This document shows positions 50,516 through 58,974 of a stretch of DNA of 64,000 nucleotides, piece by piece. The first letter of the stretch is position 1; each line of letters opens with the position of its first letter. Position numbers and translations under genes: made by a program. Origin of the DNA: Salinispora arenicola. Its GTDB lineage: Bacteria > Actinomycetota > Actinomycetes > Mycobacteriales > Micromonosporaceae. The DNA lies in assembly GCF_006716065.1 (NCBI RefSeq), contig NZ_VFOL01000001.1, positions 1,612,001 to 1,676,000 on the forward strand. The letters run 5' to 3'. The notes under the pieces are model-generated. The model was not told the origin of the DNA, made no database searches, and saw only the letters and a list, made by a program, of their open reading frames with translations.

Positions 50516-51115
50516 TCAGCTGTTGAGGTACGCCAGCATCTGTGCGATCTGGTCGGCGCGGGATTCCCGGACCCTACGGGCGAAATCCCTGATTTCCGGG
50601 TTTTCCCCCCTTTCTTCCGCCCACTGGGACATCTCGACCGCGTTGTGCTGGTGGGCGACGAAGAGGTTGATGAAACTCCGATCGAAGTCGGTCACCGCTG
50701 CGTCTCTCAGCGCGGCGATCTGCTCGGGGCCTGTAGCCGGCAAACCGCCGTGCTCGGCATGCGCGGCCGGATCATGGTCGACTGCTGCCGGCTTCGACCA
50801 GGTGTCGAGCCACGATCTCATCATGGTGACCTCGTCGTCCTGGGTGGCCTGGACGGCAGCGGCAAGTGTCCTGATCTCCCCCTGTTGCGCACGCGTCCCC
50901 GCCAGCCCGACGAGCTCCAGGCCCTGCCCATGGTGGGCGATCATCATCTGTAGGTACATCACATCGGCGGCGTTGTGGGCGGTGCTGACCTGGACGGCTT
51001 CGGAGGTCGGTGCAGGGGGTTCCGACGTGCTGGGCGAGGTGCCACAGCCAGCCATCCACAGTGCCGCTCCGACGGCTGTCAACAGGGCTGCGACGGCCCT
51101 GGTTGCGCGCCTCAT
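50516..51115 (-). CDS. DUF305 lipoprotein, coupled to the LPMO gene
   Basis: ATG 51115 overlaps the upstream stop (ATGA); an in-frame GTG at 51127 would overlap further. 199 residues. RRATRAVAALLTAVGAALWMAGC is a lipoprotein signal. The mature part is a DUF305 ferritin-like helical domain with MMIAHHGQGLELV and LFVAHQHNAVEMSQWA, both rich in His and Met. Members of DUF305 are repeatedly found with copper-handling genes. Translation directly after a copper enzyme supports a role in copper delivery or storage at the cell surface, as inference. Confidence 0.92.
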   Translation of the reverse strand: MRRATRAVAALLTAVGAALWMAGCGTSPSTSEPPAPTSEAVQVSTAHNAADVMYLQMMIAHHGQGLELVGLAGTRAQQGEIRTLAAAVQATQDDEVTMMRSWLDTWSKPAAVDHDPAAHAEHGGLPATGPEQIAALRDAAVTDFDRSFINLFVAHQHNAVEMSQWAEERGENPEIRDFARRVRESRADQIAQMLAYLNS

Positions 51116-51912
51116 ACCGGCAGCCACAGGGCGAGCGTGAACAGCGACGGCTCCCAGCTACGAATCGCGGTGTGAGCCTGCCGGCAACGGTAGCGCTCTC
51201 CGCCGAAGGTGACCTCGTCGCCGACCCGGTAGGCGGTACCCGCTGCCCAGGCTTCGGCGGTCGGCCCACCGGTCTGACCTGGCGTCCCCGGATTGGTGGG
51301 CAGGGCAGTCGATGTGGGCTGGCCGGTCGGTTTCTGCGTCGGCGTGCTGGTGGGTTCGGGAGTCGGCGACTGGGTCGGCGGGGTGGTACCTCCACCCTTC
51401 ACGTCGAGGTCGATGCAGTTGTAGAAGGCCATCGGTGTGTCGCCGATGTTCCAAATCGCCAGTACCGTCTGCGGGCCCGCGAAGTCACTCAGATCGACCC
51501 GGTGGGTGACGACCGCCTCGGGCTGCCGGTTACCACCGTCGAACTGGGCGATCCGGGTGTCACCGATAAAGTACTCCCACGTGCTGGTGCGATGCCGAGC
51601 CGTCAGGGTCCAGCTGAAGGTGACGGTGTCGCCCACCTCCCGGGCCGGCCAGCCGCGGTTGTTGTCGTTCAGCACGGCGAACTGGGAAAGCCCGCCGTCA
51701 CAGCGTTTGAGGCCTTTCGGCCCCTCCACACTCTGCGGCTCGTACTTGATCGGGCCGCAGTCCGGGACGGCGCGTTGCGCGCACAGCGCCTGACGGCTCG
51801 GCGGCGAGGCCACGTACCCGTGTGCCGAGGCGGGCGACGCGAATACCAGTGTCGAGCCGGCCGCGGCCGCGACGGCTGTCAGCGGGTAGGCGATGAGTTT
51901 GCGAATGTTCAT
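51112..51912 (-). CDS. AA10 lytic polysaccharide monooxygenase with C-terminal CBM5/12
   Basis: 266 residues. The signal peptide ends in ASPASA, so that His of HGYVASPPSRQ becomes residue 1 and first ligand of the copper 'histidine brace'; the second His is in ARHRTSTWEYFI. The catalytic domain also has QFAVLND and ends at CIDLDV. A Thr/Pro-rich linker follows (about 175-220) and a short chitin-binding module (AWAAGTAYRVGDEVTFGGERYRCRQAHTAIRSWEP). Expected role: oxidative cleavage of chitin or cellulose outside the cell. ATGA overlap with the DUF305 gene shows a two-gene operon. Confidence 0.95.
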   Translation of the reverse strand: MNIRKLIAYPLTAVAAAAGSTLVFASPASAHGYVASPPSRQALCAQRAVPDCGPIKYEPQSVEGPKGLKRCDGGLSQFAVLNDNNRGWPAREVGDTVTFSWTLTARHRTSTWEYFIGDTRIAQFDGGNRQPEAVVTHRVDLSDFAGPQTVLAIWNIGDTPMAFYNCIDLDVKGGGTTPPTQSPTPEPTSTPTQKPTGQPTSTALPTNPGTPGQTGGPTAEAWAAGTAYRVGDEVTFGGERYRCRQAHTAIRSWEPSLFTLALWLPV

Positions 51913-52004
51913 CGTTCGTCAACCGTCCTGTCGGTGGTTGCCGGACCCTCCGGCATACCTCGAGTTACGGCTGAGGACGCTAGGCATGAGTGCAATAACA
52001 AAGC

Positions 52005-52033
52005 CTTAAAGACCGCGAAAACGCTTCTTAAAG
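52005..52033 (-). promoter_or_regulatory. Direct repeat CTTTAAG upstream of the LPMO gene
   Basis: Read on the reverse strand, CTTTAAG occurs twice with starts 22 bp (two helical turns) apart, about 95-120 bp upstream of the LPMO start. Spacing by two turns fits a pair of activator sites. No known consensus is matched. Confidence 0.4.
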
Positions 52034-52077
52034 CACGATCCGCTGTTACTCAGGAGCGGTACGTGCACCGCGTCGGC

Positions 52078-53403
52078 TCAGCTGTGGTCGGCGTGCCAAC
52101 GGCGCTCGTCCGGCACAGACGGCAGGTCGGATGCTGTGCCCGCCGCCAGGACCAGTGCCACCCGGGCGCCACCCAACGACCCGGTTTCGATGTGCAGCCG
52201 ACCGCCAGCGGCGATGGCTATTCGCTGCACGATGTCCAGGCCAAGCCCGGTCGAACCGGCTCCGCTCGTGCCGCGTCGGACGGCTGCGGCGGGGTCGGCG
52301 ATGCCGGGACCGGCATCGTCGACGACGAGCGCATCCGGTGAGACGGTGACCTGGAACGCCGACCCCTCCGGGGTGTGCGCGAACACGTTGCCGAGCAGGG
52401 CGTCCACCGCCAGGATCAGATCACCGCGTGGCACCGGCAGCGGCACCTGCCGATCGCCGCCGACCACCGTCCAGGGTCGCTGCTGGTCCTCGGCCAGGAC
52501 GGCCCAGAACGCCAGCCGGTCGGCCAGCACCTCGACGAGGTCGGTGCACTCGGTGTCGCGCTCGCCCACGCTGCTCCGCGCCCCCGTGATGATGGCCTCC
52601 AACTCCTCGTCGAGGAGGTCGCAGGCTTGCCGCATCCGCTCCCCGACGGGCCCGGGCGGCATGGCCTCGACGTCGAGGCGCAGTGCCGTCAGCGGCGTAC
52701 GCAGACGGTGCGACAGGTCGGCGGCCATCTCCCGCTCGGCGTCGATCAGCCGCCGCATGTCCTGGGCGAGCCCGTTGAACGCCTGTGCGGCGTCGTGCAA
52801 CTCCGCCGGGCCGTCGGGGGCGACCCGGGCGGTCAGGTCGCCGGTGCCGAGTTGCCGGGCGGCACCGGCGAGCCGGCGGGTGGACCGCACAATCCGGCTA
52901 CCCAGTCGATCGGCAACGAGTGTGGAGCCACCGACCAGGATGACGGCGAGGCCCGCGAGGGCCAGCCAGGAACGCCATACCCCGCGCTCCATATCCTCGC
53001 GGGGTATGTGTACCTCGATCACCGCGGTCTGCCCGTCGCTGATCACCGTCGGCAGCAGGTAGGCCAGACCGCCGCTCGTGTCCGCGGTGACCGGACGCCG
53101 GTATCCGGCGGCGAGCGCCACGTCGGTGGCGGTGGCGTGCACCACCCCGACCGGGGCCACGTCGGGCAGGTGCACGGCGAGCCGTCCCTCGCTGCCGGCG
53201 GTGGTGCTCATCACCGCGCGCGTCAGCAGGTGCGGATCCTCGTCCACGGCGAGCGCCGCCACCATCGCGGCAGCCTGCTGGCGGGCATCACCGATGGCCC
53301 GGTCGTGCGCGAGCTGGCGGGTCACCACCGCGAGCGGCACGAGGAAGGCCAGTGCCACCATTGACGTGATAGCCAGCGCCAGCCGGTTGAGCGCCCACCT
53401 CAT
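52078..53403 (-). CDS. OmpR-partner sensor histidine kinase
   Basis: 441 residues from ATG 53403. Two membrane helices (about 5-28 and 140-165) bracket an extracellular sensor of about 110 residues; a HAMP-like segment follows (RSTRRLAGAARQLGTGDLTARV). HisKA region: DLSHRLRTPLTALRLDVEA (phospho-His). ATP domain: N-box GNVFAHTPEGS, DDAGPGI and GLGLDIVQRIAIAAGG. It is downstream of the response regulator (30-bp gap), same strand. Confidence 0.95.
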   Translation of the reverse strand: MRWALNRLALAITSMVALAFLVPLAVVTRQLAHDRAIGDARQQAAAMVAALAVDEDPHLLTRAVMSTTAGSEGRLAVHLPDVAPVGVVHATATDVALAAGYRRPVTADTSGGLAYLLPTVISDGQTAVIEVHIPREDMERGVWRSWLALAGLAVILVGGSTLVADRLGSRIVRSTRRLAGAARQLGTGDLTARVAPDGPAELHDAAQAFNGLAQDMRRLIDAEREMAADLSHRLRTPLTALRLDVEAMPPGPVGERMRQACDLLDEELEAIITGARSSVGERDTECTDLVEVLADRLAFWAVLAEDQQRPWTVVGGDRQVPLPVPRGDLILAVDALLGNVFAHTPEGSAFQVTVSPDALVVDDAGPGIADPAAAVRRGTSGAGSTGLGLDIVQRIAIAAGGRLHIETGSLGGARVALVLAAGTASDLPSVPDERRWHADHS

Positions 53404-53433
53404 CGTAAACTCCGCCTCGCCCAGGTCCGACTG

Positions 53434-54123
53434 TCAGTTCTGATCGACCATCATGACGCCGACTCCGCGGACGGTGTGCAGCAGCCGCGGCCTGGCAGCC
53501 GTCTCGCCGAGCTTGCGCCGCAGCCAGGAGATGTGGACGTCGATCGTCTGTTCCTCCCCGATTCGGGCCTGCCGCCAGACCTCGGTCATCAGCTCCCGCC
53601 GACTCACCACCTGCCCGGCCCGCTCAGCCAGGTACGTGAGGACGTCGTACTCACGCCGGGTCAGCTTGAGGGGTTTACCGTCCATCGTGACCCGTCGCTC
53701 CTTACGCCCGATGACCAGCGGCCCGACGGTGATCGTGCCGGGCCCCTCCTGGTCGGTACCGCTGCGGTACCGCCGCAGCACCGCCGAGATGCGGGCCAGG
53801 ATGTGCTCGCCGGAGAACGGCTTGGTGACGTAGTCGTCCGCGCCCGAGTTGAGCAGGTGGATGATGTCGGTCTCCGACCGACGGGCGGTGATGACGACGA
53901 CCGGTACCTCAGAGATGGACCGGATCATACGGAGCGCATCCGTACCGTCGATGTCAGGCAGCCCGAGGTCGAGGAGCACCAGATCCGGCGGCTCCCCGGT
54001 CAGGACGCGCAACGCCTCGGCCGCCTGACCGACGGCCCGCACGACATGCCCCGCGTCGGTCAGCGCGCGGGACAGCGCCGCCGTAATGATGCTGTCGTCC
54101 TCGACCAGCAGAATCAGCGCCAT
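53434..54123 (-). CDS. OmpR/PhoB-family response regulator
   Basis: ATG 54123 gives 229 residues beginning MALILLVEDDSIITAALSRAL; the open frame extends further but belongs to the opposite gene. Receiver: LVEDD, phospho-acceptor Asp in LVLLDLGLPDIDG, VVVITAR, TKPFS. DNA-binding winged helix: LTRREYDVLTYLAERAGQVVSRRELMTEVWRQ ... IDVHISWLRRKLGE. It is divergent from the exported protein at 54161 with only 37 bp between the start codons, so that gene is a probable target. Confidence 0.96.
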   Translation of the reverse strand: MALILLVEDDSIITAALSRALTDAGHVVRAVGQAAEALRVLTGEPPDLVLLDLGLPDIDGTDALRMIRSISEVPVVVITARRSETDIIHLLNSGADDYVTKPFSGEHILARISAVLRRYRSGTDQEGPGTITVGPLVIGRKERRVTMDGKPLKLTRREYDVLTYLAERAGQVVSRRELMTEVWRQARIGEEQTIDVHISWLRRKLGETAARPRLLHTVRGVGVMMVDQN

Positions 54124-54160
54124 CTCGTTACCATAGGCGCAGCTGGGAGAAGGGATCATC

Positions 54161-54739
54161 GTGCGCACACTCCGCAGGTGGGCGCCTACGCTCGGATGGC
54201 TCGCGGCTACTGCCGTCAGCATCGCACTGACCTCGGTCGCCCTGCTTCCCGTGCTGCGCACCGCGCCGGCCGGCGAGGAGACGCTCGTCTCGGTTCGTGA
54301 GCTGTCCCGCGAGGGGCGCAACGACAACCGTTCGGTGACCGTCACGGCGTCGCCGCGGCCGATCCCGTCGTCGGCCACTCCGTCCGTGGCGTCACCCTCC
54401 GTGGAGACACCGTCCGCTGCCGACACGCCACGCCCCAGCACCGTCGCGCCGCGAGAGTCCACCACCCGGGACGGCTGGACCGTCACCACAGACGACGCGG
54501 GTGTGGCGACCTACCTGCGCTCGTTCCGGGTGGAGGGCGGTCACGCGGTGATCCGCGCCAGCGGTGGACGGGTGCACACTGTCACCGCTACCCCCAGCCT
54601 CGGTTTCTCGACGAAGACCGTGCAGAACACGCCAGACAACCTGGCGGTCTATTTCCTGGAGCCGCACCACCACTTCATCATTCACGTGGTGTGGCGTGAC
54701 GATGCACCGTTCGCCCAGGTCAGCGAGATCGGCGACTGA
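54161..54739 (+). CDS. Exported protein divergent from a two-component system
   Basis: 192 residues from GTG 54161. The N-terminus (WLAATAVSIALTSVALLPVLRTA) is a signal peptide or anchor without lipobox. A Ser/Pro/Thr-rich linker (about 50-105) precedes a small beta-rich domain (GVATYLRSFRVEGGHAVIRASGGRVHTVTATPSLGFSTKT ... HHHFIIHVVWRDDAPFAQVSEI) that I do not recognise. Head-to-head arrangement with the response regulator implies that it is a target of, or a ligand for, that system. Confidence 0.82.
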   Translation: MRTLRRWAPTLGWLAATAVSIALTSVALLPVLRTAPAGEETLVSVRELSREGRNDNRSVTVTASPRPIPSSATPSVASPSVETPSAADTPRPSTVAPRESTTRDGWTVTTDDAGVATYLRSFRVEGGHAVIRASGGRVHTVTATPSLGFSTKTVQNTPDNLAVYFLEPHHHFIIHVVWRDDAPFAQVSEIGD

Positions 54740-54983
54740 CGTCGCCCGCACCCTCCCGGAGTGTCCACCAGCGAGCACGCCCCACGAACCAGCCGGAATG
54801 GCCGCGAGGCAGGGTCGCTGTCACCGCGGCGACAGGAATTCGCGCCGGCTACCCACGTTGTCCCTGGCGGAGAACCGTCGATATCCGGGGAACGCCTTCC
54901 CAGTCGATCTCGACGCCCCGCATCGTGAGCCGATCGGCCAGCCCGTCGAGATCGGCGACAAGTTTCTCGGGATGAGGGGGTAT

Positions 54984-57314
54984 CTACGTACACGTGCCGA
55001 TTTCGCGGTGACAGTCGTCGTGCCGGTCGGCCAGGTGTTGGCGCAGCCGCGCCTGCATGAGGCGAAACCGATCGAGCCACGGAGCCGGGACACGGCGATC
55101 GTGCAGCACCGAACGGGTGATGTCCGCGGCGGTCTGGTGTTCGCCGCGTTTCTCATAGGTCAGGGCGACCATCCACCGCATCTCGCCTTCCACGTCGAGG
55201 TCATCGGTGCGGGAGGCAACCCACCCGGCCTCGGCGGCGCAGTTGCGACCCAATCGCAGGAGCAGCCGGGCCAGCCAGATGGTGAGGGTCATGCGGTCGG
55301 CGGGCGGCATCGTGCACTGGGCGTGGGCCCGTTGCAGGATGGTCACCGTGATCCGGGGCGCGCGGGCGGTGAGCTGCTCGACGTGAGTAGTGAGCCAGCG
55401 GGTCAGCGTGACGTCCAACGGCACCGCGTCAGCGAGTAACTGGGTGACGACCCGCTCGGGTGGCCCGCCGGCGCCTGCTATCCGCTCGGCGAAGGAGCGG
55501 TGCAGCAGGACTCGTAGCGCGCTGGCCGTTCCCTCGTGCAGCACTCGCGGGACGACCGGGTGGCGGAATGTCAGCCCGTCACCGGTGATGGCGACGACGC
55601 CGGCCCGTGCGGCCGGCGTCAGCAGCTCGACCAACTCGGCGGTGGGACGCTCGGTCACCACGGCCAATTCGTTGAGCGAACAGCCGGGGCCGACGTGCGC
55701 GGCAGGTCCAGCAGTGAGGAAGGCCGCCGCGCGCAGTAGCTCCCGGGTCGGCTGGGTGAATGGGGCGAGGTGGGCGTGGACCACCCGGACGAGGCTTACG
55801 GGAAGCTGGCCGTTGAGGTCGGAAGCCGTTGTGGCCAGGTGCCACAGGTAGCACGGGTTACCCCCGGCGGCTGCCACGAGATGGTCCAGCTCCGGGGATT
55901 CCGGCGGTTCCGGAGCAGCCGTACGCACCAGGTGGCTGCTGGCCGCCCGGTTCAGGGGGGCCAGCTCGTGGACCTCGTCGGCGGCGGTGCCGAACTCGGC
56001 GGTGCCGAGCTTGGCGGTGCCGGGCCAACTGGTGGCGATGAGAAGGAGCGGCAGTTGCGTCGTCACCTCGTGTAGGGCTGTCCAGGCCTCCACGGTGTGT
56101 GGATCAGCCCAATGCAGGTTGTCCACCACGAGGACCAGCGGAGCTTGCTGGGCGACCTGTCGTACCAGGCTGACCACCCGGGCAACCGGCGCAGTGGCCG
56201 AGTTGCCCATGGACGGGCTCGTGGCCAGCGAGATCTGCCGGACCAGCTCGCTGCTGGGCTCACCAGCCAACGCCGACTCCATGCACTCCAGCAGGAGTCC
56301 CAGCGGTACGCGCTGTGACAACTCCCTGCCGACGGCCCAACCGATCCGGCAGGTGGACGGTGCCGTACTCGGCAGTGCCACGGCGAGTAGTGCCGACTTG
56401 CCCATTCCCGTGAAGCCCTCGACGCGGATGCTGCGCCCTTGGCCGCGGGTCGTATCGACGACGGCTCGACGTAGCCGGCGGATTTCTGTCTCGCGGCCGG
56501 CCAGCGATCCAGGGCCGGCTCGTACCGGCGACCTGGTGCCGGTTCGTCGTGGTGACGCTGGTACGTGACCAGCGGGCTCCGTCGGTATGGGAGGGCGCGG
56601 ACGACGTGGCACTTCCGCTCGGCCCGCGGCGTGGAGAGCCGCTGTCAGCAGGGGAGCGAGGTTCTCTCGAGTTGGATGAGCCTCGATCAGCGTGCGGAGC
56701 GTCGAGATGGCCTCGTCGTGACGGCCGGTTTCGATGAGCAGCGTGGCGTGCCGTTCCGCGGTGGTCAACCGGAGCTCCGCCAGGCGTTGCCGCTGGGCCT
56801 CGGCAAAGGGGCCGGGTACGCCGGCGAGCGCCGTGCCTTGCCACATCCGCAGTGCGGCGGTGAGCGAGGCCAGTTCCGTGCTGCTGTCGCCGATGGTCCG
56901 GTGCCGTTTGCTCTCCTCGCGCAGTGCCTCGAACCGGAAGGCGTCGACGTCCTGCTTCCGTACCCGCAGGCGATAGGTGCCACCGCCGGAGGTGAGCACC
57001 TGCCCAGCTGACCACCGGTGTCGACACGGATCCAGGATCTGGCGTAACGAGGAGATGTACGTGTAGAGGTTTCCGGTCGCACTGGCCGGCGGGTCGTCAC
57101 CCCACAGGGCTGCGATCAGCTGTTCCCGGCTCACGGCGTGGTTCGCGTGCAGTGCGAGGAAGCTGAGGACGGCGGTCCGGTTGCCGGAGCCGAGCACGAG
57201 TTCGGTGCCGTCCTGCCAGGCCTGTAGTGGCCCCAGTAGGCGAATGGTGATGCCTGCGTGCTCTGCCGGCATGGCCAGCGGTTGGAGAGTGCGATTGGTG
57301 ACCGTCGTCGACAA
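54984..57314 (-). CDS. SARP-type regulator with BTAD and AAA ATPase domains
   Basis: TTG 57314 is chosen because GGAGAGGAG lies 7 bp upstream (reverse strand); ATG 57341 is the alternative. 776 residues. N-terminal OmpR-like DNA-binding domain (ITIRLLGPLQAWQDGTELVLGSGNRTAVLSFLALHANHAVSREQLIAALWGDDPP), bacterial transcriptional activator domain (VDAFRFEALREESKRH ... ERHATLLIETGRHDEAI), then an AAA/ATPase with Walker A GFTGMGKSALLAVAL and Walker B LVLVVDNLHWADPHT. Helical repeats follow but the protein ends at DRHDDCHREIGTCT, shorter than typical AfsR/large-SARP relatives. A regulator of secondary metabolism is likely; the NRPS operon is a candidate but is 37 kb away. Confidence 0.9.
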   Translation of the reverse strand: MSTTVTNRTLQPLAMPAEHAGITIRLLGPLQAWQDGTELVLGSGNRTAVLSFLALHANHAVSREQLIAALWGDDPPASATGNLYTYISSLRQILDPCRHRWSAGQVLTSGGGTYRLRVRKQDVDAFRFEALREESKRHRTIGDSSTELASLTAALRMWQGTALAGVPGPFAEAQRQRLAELRLTTAERHATLLIETGRHDEAISTLRTLIEAHPTRENLAPLLTAALHAAGRAEVPRRPRPPIPTEPAGHVPASPRRTGTRSPVRAGPGSLAGRETEIRRLRRAVVDTTRGQGRSIRVEGFTGMGKSALLAVALPSTAPSTCRIGWAVGRELSQRVPLGLLLECMESALAGEPSSELVRQISLATSPSMGNSATAPVARVVSLVRQVAQQAPLVLVVDNLHWADPHTVEAWTALHEVTTQLPLLLIATSWPGTAKLGTAEFGTAADEVHELAPLNRAASSHLVRTAAPEPPESPELDHLVAAAGGNPCYLWHLATTASDLNGQLPVSLVRVVHAHLAPFTQPTRELLRAAAFLTAGPAAHVGPGCSLNELAVVTERPTAELVELLTPAARAGVVAITGDGLTFRHPVVPRVLHEGTASALRVLLHRSFAERIAGAGGPPERVVTQLLADAVPLDVTLTRWLTTHVEQLTARAPRITVTILQRAHAQCTMPPADRMTLTIWLARLLLRLGRNCAAEAGWVASRTDDLDVEGEMRWMVALTYEKRGEHQTAADITRSVLHDRRVPAPWLDRFRLMQARLRQHLADRHDDCHREIGTCT

Positions 57315-57606
57315 CGGACCGCTCCTCTCCGTTGAGTGCATCGACGCACCGGGTGTCGCACCGCGAGCACAGGTTCCCGCTCTTCTCCGGAAGGCGTCCC
57401 GATGATAGCCCACGGTGGACTGTGCCGATCCGTTCACTGATTGGTCTTTCGCTGGTGTTTTCCGGGGCCACAGGTGACCGAAATCTGCCCGTCACCTGCG
57501 CGGCACGTGGCGGGGACAGCGGCTCCGGGCAAGAAGTCCCGCCAGCCAGGGCACGATAACCCTGTTGTCCTTTCACGTGAGGTGAGCGGGCTGATGCACT
57601 CGTTCC

Positions 57607-57981
57607 GTGCTGGCTGACCGTGATGCTGTCTCGGATCCCTTCGCGGGCGAGCTGTTCCTGACGCTCGCCCTGGAGGGGCGGTTGGTCATCGACGCGGTGC
57701 GGGCTGATGCCGCAATAGCGGACCTGCAGCGTACCCTCTCGGCCGTCCAGAACCGGCTGCACGTGTTGCGCGTGCGGCGAGGTCGGCCCACCTGGTGGAT
57801 GGACGACCTGCCTGATGGCCTGGCCAACGACGTCGTGAATGCGATCTTCACGGACCAGCTCTCCCCTGGTCGCCTGGAACAGGCGGAAATCGAACTCCGT
57901 AAGTACATCGAGGCGGTGCGGTGTGCGCGGCGACCGGGTCCGCCTCCCGGTGCCGCCGCGTCGAACGCCCCGGAGCTCTAG
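57607..57981 (+). CDS. Small hypothetical protein
   Basis: 124 residues; the first in-frame start is GTG 57607, with only a distant GAGGTGAG. The sequence is balanced and helical (ELFLTLALEGRLVIDAVRADAAIADLQRTLSAVQNRLHVLRVRRGRPTWWMDDLPDG ... LEQAEIELRKYIEAVRCARR), typical of a genuine soluble protein. No family recognised. It lies between the divergent SARP regulator and a LuxR regulator. Confidence 0.65.
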   Translation: MLADRDAVSDPFAGELFLTLALEGRLVIDAVRADAAIADLQRTLSAVQNRLHVLRVRRGRPTWWMDDLPDGLANDVVNAIFTDQLSPGRLEQAEIELRKYIEAVRCARRPGPPPGAAASNAPEL

Positions 57982-58105
57982 TGATCAGCTGGACGAGCCA
58001 CGAACCTCCACGACCGCGGTCGAGGCGTGAAGGTGGCATGGAGGAATTCTGAAGATCTGCTTCGCACACTGGCGCCGCCACAAACACAACGATGTGGAGG
58101 ACGTC

Positions 58106-58729
58106 GTGGAACAGGTTCGGGTGGTGCTGCGGGCGTCGGATCCGCTCAGCTACGAGGGGCTGCTCAGCTATCTCCAGTCCCGGTCGGAGTTCACGGTGGT
58201 GGACCCGGCGGATCAGGCCGAGGCCACGGTTTTCGTGGTTTCCTGCGACCAGCTGACGGCCGACGTGGTGGCCCTGCTCCGTCGTAGCGCGGCGGAGCTC
58301 GCTGTCCCGGTCGTACTCGTGGTCAGTGAGATCACCGAAGCCGAGCTACTCATCGCGGTGGAGTGCCGGGTCGTCGCGGTTCTGCCGCGAGTTGCCGTGA
58401 CCGCCGACCGGTTGGCGCACAGCGTGCTGGCTGCGGCGAACGGCGGCGGTGTCCTGCCCCCGAATTTGGTGGGTGAGTTGCTCAAGCACGTCGAGCGGTT
58501 GCACCGTGAGGTGCTGACGCCGAACGGACTCAACGCCGCAGGGCTCACCTCCCGTGAGATCGACGTGTTGCGGCTGATGGCCAACGGATTCGACACCCAC
58601 GAGATCGCCGACGAACTCTGCTACTCCGAGCGAACCGTGAAGAACGTCATCTACGGGGTCACCCACCGGCTCAAACTGCGCAACCGTGCGCACGCCGTCG
58701 CGTATGCGCTGCGCACCGGCATGATCTGA
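58106..58729 (+). CDS. LuxR-family regulator with degenerate receiver domain
   Basis: GTG 58106 follows GGAGG (58096-58100) by 5 bp, giving 207 residues; the frame is open from 58094. The N-terminal part has receiver-like strands (VRVVLRASDPLSYEGLLSYLQ ... AVPVVLVVSEITEAELLIAVECRVVAVLPRVAV), but the acidic pocket and phospho-acceptor Asp are absent, so it is probably not phosphorylated. The HTH is standard (LTSREIDVLRLMANGFDTHEIADELCYSERTVKNVIYGVTHRLKL). Such atypical regulators often lie near biosynthetic genes. Partner unknown. Confidence 0.88.
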   Translation: MEQVRVVLRASDPLSYEGLLSYLQSRSEFTVVDPADQAEATVFVVSCDQLTADVVALLRRSAAELAVPVVLVVSEITEAELLIAVECRVVAVLPRVAVTADRLAHSVLAAANGGGVLPPNLVGELLKHVERLHREVLTPNGLNAAGLTSREIDVLRLMANGFDTHEIADELCYSERTVKNVIYGVTHRLKLRNRAHAVAYALRTGMI

Positions 58730-58844
58730 CCCCGGGTTATCCGGTAGGCCCCCGAGGCGGGGCCGCATCGGGGCAGGAGACTTCCTCCGTAGGCACGTCC
58801 GCCAGCGCGGTGTCGCGCTGAGCGTGGCGTGCCTGTTCGTGTTG

Positions 58845-58860
58845 TGTCATGACATGTCAT
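58845..58860. promoter_or_regulatory. Overlapping palindromes TGTCATGACA / ATGACATGTCAT
   Basis: TGTCATGACA (58845-58854) and ATGACATGTCAT (58849-58860) are both perfect and overlap by six bases. They lie about 50 bp upstream of the -35 box of the hexitol operon. A likely operator for the DeoR regulator or for catabolite control. Confidence 0.5.
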
Positions 58861-58910
58861 GTTTTGGTGGTTTCTGGCGTTGCGGCGTCTCCGTGAACAG
58901 GCACGACGTC

Positions 58911-58939
58911 TTGACACCCCACAGAAACAGGCGTAAAAA
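58911..58939 (+). promoter_or_regulatory. Probable promoter of the hexitol PTS operon
   Basis: TTGACA (58911-58916), a 17-bp spacer and TAAAAA (58934-58939), followed 35 bp later by the DeoR start. This is close to the housekeeping sigma consensus and unusually AT-rich for the region. Confidence 0.6.
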
Positions 58940-58974
58940 AAGCCATCTCAACTTTGAAACGGAGTCGAAACAAC

